Assembly (NCBI GenBank): GCA_041583135.1
Contig: JBFHGJ010000005.1
Span: forward strand, 1-64,000
From: JABSOG01 sp041583135
GTDB taxonomy: Bacteria > Pseudomonadota > Gammaproteobacteria > Enterobacterales > Alteromonadaceae
Reading direction: 5' to 3'
DNA: 64,000 nt
Both the position numbers and the translations under genes were made by a program. Positions 50,957 through 59,408 of this stretch are shown one piece after another; the first letter of the stretch is position 1, and each line of letters begins with the position of its first letter. The notes beneath the pieces were generated by a model. The model was not told the origin of the DNA. It saw nothing but the letters and a program-made list of their open reading frames with translations, and did no database searches.

Positions 50957-52638
50957 TAGTTAACCTCCTTGATGGCGATACTTAAGTCCGCTGCCATAAA
51001 GGGCTTAAGCTCGTGTTCAAACCACTGTAGCGCATTTTCGACCGGCAGCGGCACACCACCGCCTAAGGCGCACAGTGAACCGAGTTTCATGGTCTCTAAC
51101 AGGTCATCGAGCAGCTCACGATTGATTTTGCTTTGACCTTTAATGGCGCTGGAGAACATTTCTTCACCTCGTGTTGCCCCTAAGCGACAGGGGAAACATT
51201 TGCCGCAAGACTCGGCAGCGGTGAACTCGAACAGGTGCTGAACGTATTTGGCCATGGGCATGGTTTCCGGTATGCCGATGATGCTGGCATGACCGAGGAG
51301 AAAACCGGCCTGTTGAAAGGATTCAAAATCCACCGTCAATTGATCAAAATATTGACGTGGCACGATGCCGCCTAAAGGCCCGCCGATATGCAGCGCCTTA
51401 ATCGATAGGGCAAAGCCGCCGGCGGCTTCGATTACCTGCTTAAGCGGGGTGCCCATTTCTACCTCATAAATGCCGGGTTTGTTAAAGCTGGCATCTAGCG
51501 ATAACAGTTTGGTGCCGGTAGAGCGACCGTTACCAAGGGCGTTAAATTGCTTGGCGCCGTGAGTCAAAATCCAATGCACTGAGGCAAACGTTTCGACATT
51601 GTTAAGGGCGGTGGGCAGACCAAATAGTCCGCTTTGAGTCGGAAAGGGTGGCCTGACCGAAACGATTGGTCTTTGTCCTTCGATAGAGCGCAACAGCGCG
51701 GTTTCTTCGCCACAGATATAAGCCCCGGCGCCTTTGATGATTTTAAAGCGAAACGACCAATCGCCTTGGTTTAAAAGGGGTTGGTCTTTTATCTGTGCAA
51801 TGGCTTGTTCGCATTGACTGATGGCTTCGGGATATTCATCACGAATATATAGCACTCCGATGCGTGCGCCGGTCAACCAGCCTGCCATTAACATACCGAA
51901 CAAGACCGAGTGAGGATTTTGCTCCAGCAAATAGCGGTCTGAAAATGCGCCCGGGTCGCCTTCATCGGCGTTACAGACGATGTATTTTTCATCCCCTTGG
52001 GCATCGCGACAAGACTGCCACTTAAAGCCGGTCGGAAAGCCTGCGCCGCCACGGCCACGTAAGCCTGAGTCGCTGATCTGCTTGAGTACGTCTTGTGGCG
52101 ATTGCTGCGCAGCAATATCCGCAAACAGGGCATAATAGCTGTCGATATCTGCTGGTGGCTGAGTCAGTATGGCGGGACCGGTCAAAGAGATCACTGAGAT
52201 GGGGTCGGGTGTTTGTTGTTGTTCTTTAGCGTCCGACTTTGGGTTTAAGATCTCATCTAACCGGTCGATATCATCGCCGCTATAGTTGACGCCATCGACA
52301 CGAAAGGCGCTGTTTTTGTTGCATCTTCCTAAGCAGGTGATGTGACCGATATCTGCTTTGTCAAAATGTTGCTCTAAACTATCTTGAACCTTGCTTTGTG
52401 TGCCGGCACACAAACAAGAGGAACCATTACAGATATAGGCTTTTTTGTCCGCGTTGCCACCTTCTAAAAAGTCATAGAACGAGGCGGCGCCTTTGACGGT
52501 GGATTCGCCCACCAAATGCTTTTTGGCCAGTGCTTTACGTGCACTGTCGTCATTGAGTCCTTGATTGTCCACCAAGGTTTCAAATAGATTGTCATCAAGC
52601 CCTTTGCGGCGGGCCAGTGCACTTAAGTTTTTAGACAT
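50956..52638 (-). CDS. fdhB: Formate dehydrogenase NADH-binding beta subunit (NuoE-NuoF fusion)
   Basis: A 560-residue fusion. The N-terminal 130 residues are a thioredoxin-like [2Fe-2S] domain of NuoE type (ICNGSSCLCAGT; TCLGRCNKNSAF). The rest matches NuoF: GLRGRGGAGFPTGFKWQ for FMN/NADH, GAYICGEETALLRSIEG, and the [4Fe-4S] ligands CGKCFPCRLG plus a distal cysteine. It accepts electrons from the alpha subunit and reduces NAD+. Its start lies within the last codons of fdhD (16-base overlap). The fused NuoEF form is known from soluble FDH and NAD-reducing hydrogenases. Confidence 0.92.
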   Translation of the reverse strand: MSKNLSALARRKGLDDNLFETLVDNQGLNDDSARKALAKKHLVGESTVKGAASFYDFLEGGNADKKAYICNGSSCLCAGTQSKVQDSLEQHFDKADIGHITCLGRCNKNSAFRVDGVNYSGDDIDRLDEILNPKSDAKEQQQTPDPISVISLTGPAILTQPPADIDSYYALFADIAAQQSPQDVLKQISDSGLRGRGGAGFPTGFKWQSCRDAQGDEKYIVCNADEGDPGAFSDRYLLEQNPHSVLFGMLMAGWLTGARIGVLYIRDEYPEAISQCEQAIAQIKDQPLLNQGDWSFRFKIIKGAGAYICGEETALLRSIEGQRPIVSVRPPFPTQSGLFGLPTALNNVETFASVHWILTHGAKQFNALGNGRSTGTKLLSLDASFNKPGIYEVEMGTPLKQVIEAAGGFALSIKALHIGGPLGGIVPRQYFDQLTVDFESFQQAGFLLGHASIIGIPETMPMAKYVQHLFEFTAAESCGKCFPCRLGATRGEEMFSSAIKGQSKINRELLDDLLETMKLGSLCALGGGVPLPVENALQWFEHELKPFMAADLSIAIKEVN

Positions 52639-53495
52639 AGTGAGCTCTCTTTGTCGGCGCTAAAGCGCCACACTCCACAATAAATATTAAGTTGATTGGC
52701 GCGGGTAAAGCCTGCCAAAGTCAGGTCAAACTGCTTGGCCGCAGCAATGGCCAAACTCGATGGCGCGCCAACTGCAATGATCACAGGATAGCCTGCCACA
52801 ATGGCTTTTTGAACCAACTCGAAGCTGACCCGACCACTCACCACTAAAATAACCTCATGGTTGGCTAACGGATTTGTGAGTGTTGCGCCGATGAGTTTAT
52901 CGAGGGCATTGTGACGGCCGACATCTTCAAAGCAGGCAATGAGGTTGTAGTTTTGGTCAAATAATCCGGCGCCATGGGTTGCGCCGGTGGCGGCAAATAA
53001 GGGTTGTGCATGCTTGAGTTTATCCGGCAGTGCACACACCAACGCTTTCTCCAGCCAGCCGGGCTTGCTGCTAATGTTGTTACTGGCGCTTAAACTCAGA
53101 GACTTTAATGAGGTCTTACCGCAGACACCACAGCTTGATTGGCTGATTAAACGTCTTTGCAGGTCGGATAGGTCGGGGGCTTTACCGGGTTGGTAGCGCA
53201 CCTCTAAGTGGTTGTTCATAACGCCGTGTTGGTTGTGCTCATAGCGAATCTCGGCGATATCATCAATGCTGGCAATTTGCCGTTCGCTAAAGAGTAGCCC
53301 CAGGGCCAAGTCGCGGTCGTGACCTGGGGTGCGCATGGTGATCGTGAAAACTTCTGCTTGATCTTGCCACAGTAAGGTGATTTGTAGCGGCTCCTCAATC
53401 GCGACGACATCACTAAGCGCCTGGCCGCTGTAGTTGGTCTTATTGACGGTCTTCGTTGCTAACAGGTTGTTTACACTGCAATTGTTTTCGTTCAT
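52623..53495 (-). CDS. fdhD: Sulfurtransferase FdhD
   Basis: The 290-residue protein carries the FdhD family motifs: the CGVCG-type pair in SQSSCGVCGKTSL, the ATGATHGAGLFD and FEDVGRHNALDKLIG segments, and the C-terminal VVSGRVSFELVQKA and APSSLAI blocks. FdhD carries sulfur from IscS to the molybdenum cofactor of formate dehydrogenase, without which the enzyme is inactive. It is the first gene of fdhD-fdhB-fdhA and is followed with overlap by fdhB, so the cluster is self-contained for activation. Confidence 0.95.
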   Translation of the reverse strand: MNENNCSVNNLLATKTVNKTNYSGQALSDVVAIEEPLQITLLWQDQAEVFTITMRTPGHDRDLALGLLFSERQIASIDDIAEIRYEHNQHGVMNNHLEVRYQPGKAPDLSDLQRRLISQSSCGVCGKTSLKSLSLSASNNISSKPGWLEKALVCALPDKLKHAQPLFAATGATHGAGLFDQNYNLIACFEDVGRHNALDKLIGATLTNPLANHEVILVVSGRVSFELVQKAIVAGYPVIIAVGAPSSLAIAAAKQFDLTLAGFTRANQLNIYCGVWRFSADKESSLCLKT

Positions 53496-53524
53496 TGCGG
53501 CATTATAACCCTAACTTTGGGGGA

Positions 53525-54289
53525 TCAACACAAATATCGAACACCAATTCGATAGCCTTGAGTATGCGGCTGACGGAAATAACTGGCGTGCAGTGACTTG
53601 CGATTGTCGAGCATGGAGATCTCACCGACTCCGAATGGCTCATCCCAGCGGTGTTCGAGCACAACCTTGCCAATGACCTCGCTCATATTCTCTTGTTGAA
53701 AAATGGTGTAGTGGGGCTGAGCGCCTTTGGTTTTGATGTGAGCATAGTTGCGCTCGCGCATACATTGTAGGTATCCCACTAAGTTGCTGGTAAATAGGGT
53801 CGAGGAGACCCTTGGGTGACATTGCTCTGGGTCTGATGGGTCGCGGGAGTATAGGGAGTAGGGCGTTGGCTGATGTTCGTTGCGGTCACGGTGAAAGTTT
53901 AGATGGGGAAAACGGTTACGGTGGCCGATATGACGTGAGCCTTCATCCACTTGGGCGTTGTGTAGTATTACGGTTTCAAACTGGGCTATCAGAGCCTTAC
54001 TGTCACCAAGCAATTCGAGATTTTCATCGTGCATATTGAGCACGGCTGGGCGTTCAAAGCGAATGACAAGGCCAAAGTGTTTGCTGTGACAGGCAATGCC
54101 TGAGCGCTCCTCGGCTGTGGCAAAGTCAGGCAGTATGTTGGGACCGTAAAAGGCTTTGAGTTCTTGATCAAAGTTGGGAATGGCCACATGAAGCGAGACC
54201 CCAATGCCGCCTATTTCGGTGGTTAGCGCTTGTTGAGGGTGTCGCCAAAGTTGCTCAAGCACAGGCTGAGCTATACGTAGCGTGTTCAC
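53525..54289 (-). CDS. TauD-like putative Fe(II)/2-oxoglutarate oxygenase
   Basis: A 254-residue protein with no signal peptide. The facial triad pattern of TauD/TfdA proteins is visible: H133-R-D135 in LNFHRDRNEHQPTP, distal H234 in MLDNRKSLHAS (TauD-like WDNRxxxH) and R247/R251 near the end for 2-oxoglutarate. Length and spacing are shorter than in classic TauD. It starts with GTG right after the stop of the upstream Cys-rich protein, so the pair is coupled, and lies 29 bases before fdhD on the same strand. The substrate is unknown. The motif reading is by eye. Confidence 0.6.
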   Translation of the reverse strand: MNTLRIAQPVLEQLWRHPQQALTTEIGGIGVSLHVAIPNFDQELKAFYGPNILPDFATAEERSGIACHSKHFGLVIRFERPAVLNMHDENLELLGDSKALIAQFETVILHNAQVDEGSRHIGHRNRFPHLNFHRDRNEHQPTPYSLYSRDPSDPEQCHPRVSSTLFTSNLVGYLQCMRERNYAHIKTKGAQPHYTIFQQENMSEVIGKVVLEHRWDEPFGVGEISMLDNRKSLHASYFRQPHTQGYRIGVRYLC

Positions 54290-54904
54290 TTAGCTCTCGG
54301 TCCTTTGAATATAGTGGTTTGCCAGTTCGTGCAATTCACTACGCAGGTGTTCGGCGATGGTCAATACGTCTTGCTGTAAGGTATGCAAGGTGGTCATATC
54401 GGTGTTGACGCCTGCCGGCTCTAGGCAGTAGGTGGTGGTAAAAGCCGACTGTGAAAAAGGCAGCAAGGTTATCATCCAGTCATGATTTAACAGTCGTCTT
54501 GCCTTGAGACTGCTGACATACTGCGCGACCAATCTGGCGTAAAAGTCATCGGCGGCATAAAACCACAACTTGGGCGTTTTGAGTAAATTGCCTTGGTTGT
54601 CGTTATGACCTTCACACGACCAGCAAGGGGTGAGCAACTTGAGAGTATAAAAGGCATATACCAACGGGGCGATAGCCGGCTCGATAGGGTAGCGCTCGGG
54701 ATCTGAGGACATCTGTTTCGGCGCGTTGGGGCAATGCAGGTTACATTGCTCGGTGGAGGTTGTCGAACCGCTAAGTCCTACCGGCACTTCGCAACCAGGG
54801 CAAGGACGCTGTTGCTTCTCTGAGGGCTGACTGATGAGGTTAACCAACGCCGATTTGATCTCTGGCTTTTTTTGCGCAGCAAAGCGGTCGTCGTTGATTT
54901 TCAT
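54290..54904 (-). CDS. Cys-rich hypothetical protein paired with the TauD-like gene
   Basis: I do not recognise a family. The 204-residue protein has several paired cysteines: CPGCEVP and CNLHCP in the first 60 residues and CWSCEGHND near 95, consistent with zinc or iron-sulfur binding. The remaining half is helical (SSLKARRLLNHDWMITLLPF). ATG at 54904 follows an AAGG; a TTG 12 codons earlier is less likely. Its TAA and the next gene's GTG are adjacent. With the FDH genes downstream, an accessory or metal-handling role is possible but not shown. Confidence 0.6.
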   Translation of the reverse strand: MKINDDRFAAQKKPEIKSALVNLISQPSEKQQRPCPGCEVPVGLSGSTTSTEQCNLHCPNAPKQMSSDPERYPIEPAIAPLVYAFYTLKLLTPCWSCEGHNDNQGNLLKTPKLWFYAADDFYARLVAQYVSSLKARRLLNHDWMITLLPFSQSAFTTTYCLEPAGVNTDMTTLHTLQQDVLTIAEHLRSELHELANHYIQRTES

Positions 54905-54977
54905 TACCTTGTCCTGTTTTGCCCTTTCACAATAAGGCAAGTATAGCAGTCGGCAACAATATTTACAGTGGCAATGC

Positions 54978-55017
54978 GCCTCAGTGCAGACACTTAACTA
55001 AGTGTTTGCACTGAGGC
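54978..55017 (-). terminator. Very long hairpin terminator after ygiQ
   Basis: An 18-base-pair stem, GCCTCAGTGCAGACACTT (54978-54995) against its complement at 55000-55017, with one G-T pair and an AACT loop. It starts 14 bases after the ygiQ stop. The stem is far longer than typical terminators, and the T-rich tail on the minus strand is modest. Confidence 0.7.
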
Positions 55018-55030
55018 TGGCGTCATGGGA

Positions 55031-57196
55031 CTAACGGTTTTTAAATTGACCGCTGGTGTGCTTGGTAAAGGCTTTCTGACCCTTTTGCGTTTGGTTTTTC
55101 TTGCCTTGGCTATTATTGCCCGGCTTTTTATAGCGGTTGCGGGCTATCTCTTGGCGTGACTCCATCGGCACCAAATGGTTTGGTCCGCTGCCGATTAGCT
55201 TCGCAAGACCCATTTTACGCAAAGCGGCGCGGATCTCCGGCCAGTTTTTTGGGTCGTGATAGCGTAATATCGCTTTGTGCAAGCGGCGATTCACCGCACC
55301 TTTTGGCACAGAAACGCGCTCAGAACGCTCCGACACTTTGTGTAATGAGTCCACTTCGGTGTGATACATGGTGGTGGCATTGGCCATCGGCGAAGGATAG
55401 AAGTTTTGCACCTGATCGAGCCTGAACTTATACTTTTTCAGCCACAATGCCAGATTGATCATATCCATATTGGTGGTGCCGGGATGTGCCGAAATAAAAT
55501 AAGGGATGAGATATTGCTCTTTGCCCGCTTCTTTGGAGTATTTTTCAAACAACTCTTTAAAGCGGTCGTAAGTGCCCATGCCCGGTTTCATCATTTTGCT
55601 TAATGGACCAGACTCTGAATGTTCAGGGGCGATTTTTAAATAGCCGCCAACGTGGTGCTGCACCAACTCTTTGACGTATCTTGGGTCTTCAATGGCAATG
55701 TCGTAACGCACGCCCGAGGCGATAAGGATCTTTTTAACGCCTTTAACTGCTCGCGCCTTACGATAGAGGTTAATGGTTGGCTCATGGTTAGTGTCCATGT
55801 GCTTACAGATATCCGGGTAGACGCAAGACAGGCGGCGACATGTGGCCTCTGCCTTATCGCTTTTACAGCGCAGCTTATACATGTTGGCCGTTGGGCCACC
55901 GAGGTCAGAAATGACCCCGGTAAAGCCGGGGACTTTGTCTCTGATCTCTTCGATTTCGTTGATAATCGATTCTTCTGAGCGGCTTTGAATGATCCGTCCT
56001 TCATGCTCGGTAATAGAGCAGAATGAACAGCCGCCATAGCAACCGCGCATGATATTGATGGAGAAGCGGATCATATCGTAGGCTGGGATCTTTTCTTTGC
56101 CGTATTTGGGATGCGGAATACGGGCGTAAGGCAGGCCGAATACATCATCCATTTCATCGGTTTCTAGCGGAAATGCCGGTGGGTTGACCCAAACAATTCT
56201 GTCGCCATGGTGCTGCACCAACGCGCGGGCGCAGCCCGGATTGGTTTCTTGATGCAGTACCCTTGAGGCGTGGGCGTAGTGCATTTTGTCTTTTTTGACT
56301 TTTTCAAAGCTTGGGAGTTTAACGTAAACCTTTTCCCACGGCTTGGGTTTGGCCGGTTGTACCATCACTACCTGTGGCTCGTCATCCTTTTGTGCCGGCG
56401 TGCTGACTGCGCAGCTGGTATCTTCCATGGCATAAGGGTTTGGAATGGGGTCGATTTTACCAAGTTTGTCGATGACGGTTGAATCGACGCCACGCCAGCC
56501 CGGCAGCGGCGATTTTTGTATCACGGCGGTGCCGCGTACGTCTATCATGGTTTTTACATCATCGCCAGCGGCAATACGGTGAGCAATTTCGACCAAGGGT
56601 CTTTCGGCATTGCCGTAAATCAAAATATCGGCTTTGGCGTCAAAAATTACCGAGCGTTTGACCGTATCCGACCAGTAATCGTAGTGGGCGATACGACGAA
56701 GGCTCGCCTCAATACCACCGATGATGACAGGTACTTGTTTGTAGGCTTCTTTACAGCGTTGAGTATAGACGGTGACCGCTCTATCTGGTCTTTTGCCGCC
56801 GATATTACCGGCGGTATAGGCATCGTCGTGACGAATGCGGCGCTCGGCGGTATAGCGGTTGATCATCGAGTCCATATTACCGGCGGTGACGCCGAAAAAC
56901 AGATTCGGCTCACCCAGCGACATAAAGTCGTCTTTACTGTGCCAATCCGGCTGAGCGATGATACCGACGCGAAAGCCTTGGGCTTCGAGCATTCGGCCGA
57001 TGACCGCCATACCAAAACTGGGGTGATCGACATAAGCGTCGCCGGTGACAATAATTATGTCGCAGCTGTCCCAGCCAAGGGCATCCATCTCTTCTCTGGT
57101 GGTCGGCAAAAACGGCGCCGGGTCAAAACAGGAGGCCCAGTATTTGGGATAAGAGAAAAGTTTACGTTCAGGCTGTAACAAGGGATTGGCGTGCAT
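55031..57196 (-). CDS. ygiQ: YgiQ-family radical SAM protein
   Basis: A 721-residue protein with the YgiQ layout: an N-terminal region (about 1-300) containing DIIIVTGDAYVDHPSFG and the Cys-x-Gly-Ile type IIGGIEASLRR, then a radical SAM core whose cluster cysteines are in IMRGCYGGCSFCSITEHEGR (CxxxCxxC). The C-terminal 60 residues are basic and low-complexity. Radical SAM chemistry is assured; no substrate is established for this family. Transcribed alone, ending in a long hairpin. Confidence 0.9.
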   Translation of the reverse strand: MHANPLLQPERKLFSYPKYWASCFDPAPFLPTTREEMDALGWDSCDIIIVTGDAYVDHPSFGMAVIGRMLEAQGFRVGIIAQPDWHSKDDFMSLGEPNLFFGVTAGNMDSMINRYTAERRIRHDDAYTAGNIGGKRPDRAVTVYTQRCKEAYKQVPVIIGGIEASLRRIAHYDYWSDTVKRSVIFDAKADILIYGNAERPLVEIAHRIAAGDDVKTMIDVRGTAVIQKSPLPGWRGVDSTVIDKLGKIDPIPNPYAMEDTSCAVSTPAQKDDEPQVVMVQPAKPKPWEKVYVKLPSFEKVKKDKMHYAHASRVLHQETNPGCARALVQHHGDRIVWVNPPAFPLETDEMDDVFGLPYARIPHPKYGKEKIPAYDMIRFSINIMRGCYGGCSFCSITEHEGRIIQSRSEESIINEIEEIRDKVPGFTGVISDLGGPTANMYKLRCKSDKAEATCRRLSCVYPDICKHMDTNHEPTINLYRKARAVKGVKKILIASGVRYDIAIEDPRYVKELVQHHVGGYLKIAPEHSESGPLSKMMKPGMGTYDRFKELFEKYSKEAGKEQYLIPYFISAHPGTTNMDMINLALWLKKYKFRLDQVQNFYPSPMANATTMYHTEVDSLHKVSERSERVSVPKGAVNRRLHKAILRYHDPKNWPEIRAALRKMGLAKLIGSGPNHLVPMESRQEIARNRYKKPGNNSQGKKNQTQKGQKAFTKHTSGQFKNR

Positions 57197-57385
57197 CGTT
57201 TAAAAAATCACCGCTATTGAACAAAAGGCCGCGCATTATAGCAAAGAATCATTTCCATGGCGATGGTTGATTTTTATACACACTTAGGGTGTGGTTATTG
57301 TCTATTTGCCTGCTATTATGCAGCAGTGTTTGTGGCACATTTTTATTGTAGAGGTCACACTGGATTTTCGTATTTAGGCGATAAA

Positions 57386-57829
57386 ATGCTTTCTGAAAAC
57401 TTTTCTTCACTTTCATTGTCTGAGCAAGTAACTGAACTTTTTGCTTGTGCGCCTTTGTTGGCGGTTAAAATTAATCAACGTTGCGATTTAGCAGGGGCTA
57501 GCGCCGCAGAGGGCTTGCTTGAAGTGCTACGATTTTTGGCGTTAACCGATAACCCCGATGATAACTCACAAGTCTTAACGCCAAGTGAGCGGGTAGATAG
57601 GGTGTGGCATGAGTTTATCTTGTTTACCCGGCTTTATGCGAGCTACTGTGATAGCGTTTATGGCCGCTTTATTCATCATACGCCCGATGATAATATCTCT
57701 GGCAATGCGCGACAGTTTGAGGTTTGTCTTGAACGCTATCACGCACGCTTTGGTGAGCCGGACAGCCGCTTTTGGGGGCGTCGCTTTAGCGTTGATATCT
57801 CTGGTAACTGTAGTGGTTGTCAAAGTTAA
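57386..57829 (+). CDS. GRDP-like protein (glycine-rich-domain-containing type, DUF1399 pattern)
   Basis: The 147-residue protein matches the family pattern with vWHxhILxTrxYxxyC: RVDRVWHEFILFTRLYASYCDSVYGRFIHHTPDD. The N-terminal helix (LSEQVTELFACAP) and three further cysteines complete a small helical domain. The family is found in bacteria and in plant GRDP proteins; its biochemical role is unknown to me. ATG at 57386 is chosen over a frame extending 43 codons further. It is followed after 16 bases by a gene whose product has a Gly/Ser/Cys tail, so the two form an operon. Confidence 0.68.
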   Translation: MLSENFSSLSLSEQVTELFACAPLLAVKINQRCDLAGASAAEGLLEVLRFLALTDNPDDNSQVLTPSERVDRVWHEFILFTRLYASYCDSVYGRFIHHTPDDNISGNARQFEVCLERYHARFGEPDSRFWGRRFSVDISGNCSGCQS

Positions 57830-57845
57830 ATAGAAGGAAATCATT

Positions 57846-58892
57846 ATGCTTTTTTATGGCAAGTTTGGAATACAACCGAAAAAAGATGTGTTGCTGGCGC
57901 GTCAGCAACCAACAAAGATATTCGCCAAGTTATTTCATAACCTCACCGCAGGGCTGTTGTTGCCCAGTGAAAAACATCAAACCTTTACCGCGATTGCAAT
58001 ATTGCAGCAGTTAAATGTAGCGATGCGCCGGGCGGGGATCACCAATATTGTCAAACTGGCCAAAGACGGGAATGATTTTTATCATGACAACAGTGCAAAA
58101 CCAGACGACTTACCTGAGGCGATGAAGGCGTTTGAGCAAAACACCGACAGTGCAGAAAAGAAGCTGTTTGAAGATCTTAATCTGGTGCTTGAGCATGATG
58201 ATGGTGTAATACGTTACTTGATAGAAATTGATGTTAAAAGGGTGCACCGCGCCGATGAATTGCCCATTGTCGTTACTGTTAACGGTGTTATTGGTGAATT
58301 TGCTCAAGGGCAGAATGAATCGAGCCTCGAACTGAAGCGCCGAATGCGCTCGCGCTTTAGCGATGATGCCTTCTATCAAGCCTACCTTAGTCCAATTAAA
58401 GTGCAGTTTGAACGCTTTTTTGCCGATTTAGGCGGTGCTTTGCGACAAGCCATTCGCAGTGAAACCTTCACTGAGGAACACTGCGTGCAGTTATTGCGCC
58501 CCGGTGAACAAGGAGTGATGAAGGTCAATGACCAAAAGACGGCGCCGCTACCTTATCGAGGCTATCGCCATTGGGAGTATGCGGCGATTTATACCTTTTT
58601 GTGGATGCCGATGCTCAGTGAAGCTGAAATCAATCCGGGCGAAGTCGATGTGATCAATGACACAGGCGACGTGCTTGCCAGCCTTACACCTGAGGTAGAC
58701 TTATCTGATTCGGTGCTTTGGGATATGTCGGTCGGTAACGATGCGTTGTCGCAGATCAAAGACAGAAGCTTTGATGGTGATATTGCTGGTGGCTCATCTG
58801 ATGGTGGCTCCTCATGGCTTGATTTTGGTGGTGATAGTTCTGATGGTGGCAGTAGCTGCTCCAGTGGCTGTGGTGGAGGCTGTGGTAGCTAA
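57846..58892 (+). CDS. Hypothetical protein with Gly/Ser/Cys-rich C-terminal tail
   Basis: A 348-residue protein with a helical N-terminal body I cannot assign (long helix about 80-115; WEYAAIYTFLWMPMLSEAE around 245). The last 45 residues are low-complexity Gly/Ser/Asp ending in SSCSSGCGGGCGS, with four closely spaced cysteines. No signal peptide or membrane helix is clear. It directly follows the GRDP-like gene, with GAAGGA nine bases before the ATG. The tail resembles the Gly/Cys-rich ends seen beside GRDP-like proteins in other genomes, as far as I recall; a metal- or lipid-binding role or attachment point is conjecture. Confidence 0.62.
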   Translation: MLFYGKFGIQPKKDVLLARQQPTKIFAKLFHNLTAGLLLPSEKHQTFTAIAILQQLNVAMRRAGITNIVKLAKDGNDFYHDNSAKPDDLPEAMKAFEQNTDSAEKKLFEDLNLVLEHDDGVIRYLIEIDVKRVHRADELPIVVTVNGVIGEFAQGQNESSLELKRRMRSRFSDDAFYQAYLSPIKVQFERFFADLGGALRQAIRSETFTEEHCVQLLRPGEQGVMKVNDQKTAPLPYRGYRHWEYAAIYTFLWMPMLSEAEINPGEVDVINDTGDVLASLTPEVDLSDSVLWDMSVGNDALSQIKDRSFDGDIAGGSSDGGSSWLDFGGDSSDGGSSCSSGCGGGCGS

Positions 58893-58967
58893 AGGGCTGG
58901 TTCAGTTTAGGTTCAGTTTTGCCCTTTTAGCATCGCACAAATGATAATTTAACCTTTGGTGATAACG

Positions 58968-59408
58968 ATGAAACCCTTGTCTTTATTGACTGTTTGTTTT
59001 TTAGTTTTGGCCAGTACAAATGCCTTTGCTATTCGTTGTAATTCTAAGGTGGTTGGTAAAGGCGATACTCAGTATCAGTTTTTGAAAGTCTGTGGTGAGC
59101 CAGATTTTGTGCGCAAAAAGACTGTCTATATTACTGATTCTGTGGTCAGTCACGGTAAAGCGCGTGGGGGTTACCACAGCCACGACAAAGAAATAAAGCG
59201 TCCGCAAGTGGTCACTTATGATGTCGGTACTGTTGTATCTCGCGGACAAAATTCAGCAGAGGTTGAATATCGCCATGAGCGTGAAAGGGCGATTGAAATC
59301 GAATACTGGATTTACGACTTTGGCCCTAACCGTTTGGTGCAAGAGGTTAAGTTTGTCGATGGCGTTGCCAGAGCCATTAACAATCAAGGTTATGGCTCAT
59401 CACGCTAA
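58968..59408 (+). CDS. DUF2845-type exported protein
   Basis: The 146-residue protein has a signal peptide (to about residue 21, TNAFA) and the N-terminal pattern IRCNSKVVGKGDTQYQFLKVCGEPDFVRKK, typical of DUF2845: two cysteines flanking a G-D loop, then charged strands with EYWIYDFGPNRLVQEVKF. Function unknown. ATG at 58968 is favoured over TTG/GTG a few codons earlier, which have no ribosome site. Its stop overlaps the OxyR stop by four bases. Confidence 0.75.
   Translation: MKPLSLLTVCFLVLASTNAFAIRCNSKVVGKGDTQYQFLKVCGEPDFVRKKTVYITDSVVSHGKARGGYHSHDKEIKRPQVVTYDVGTVVSRGQNSAEVEYRHERERAIEIEYWIYDFGPNRLVQEVKFVDGVARAINNQGYGSSR

Noticed and set aside
56516..57178. 220-codon plus-strand open frame inside ygiQ
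   Set aside because: Antisense to the conserved N-terminal part of YgiQ with no motif of its own.
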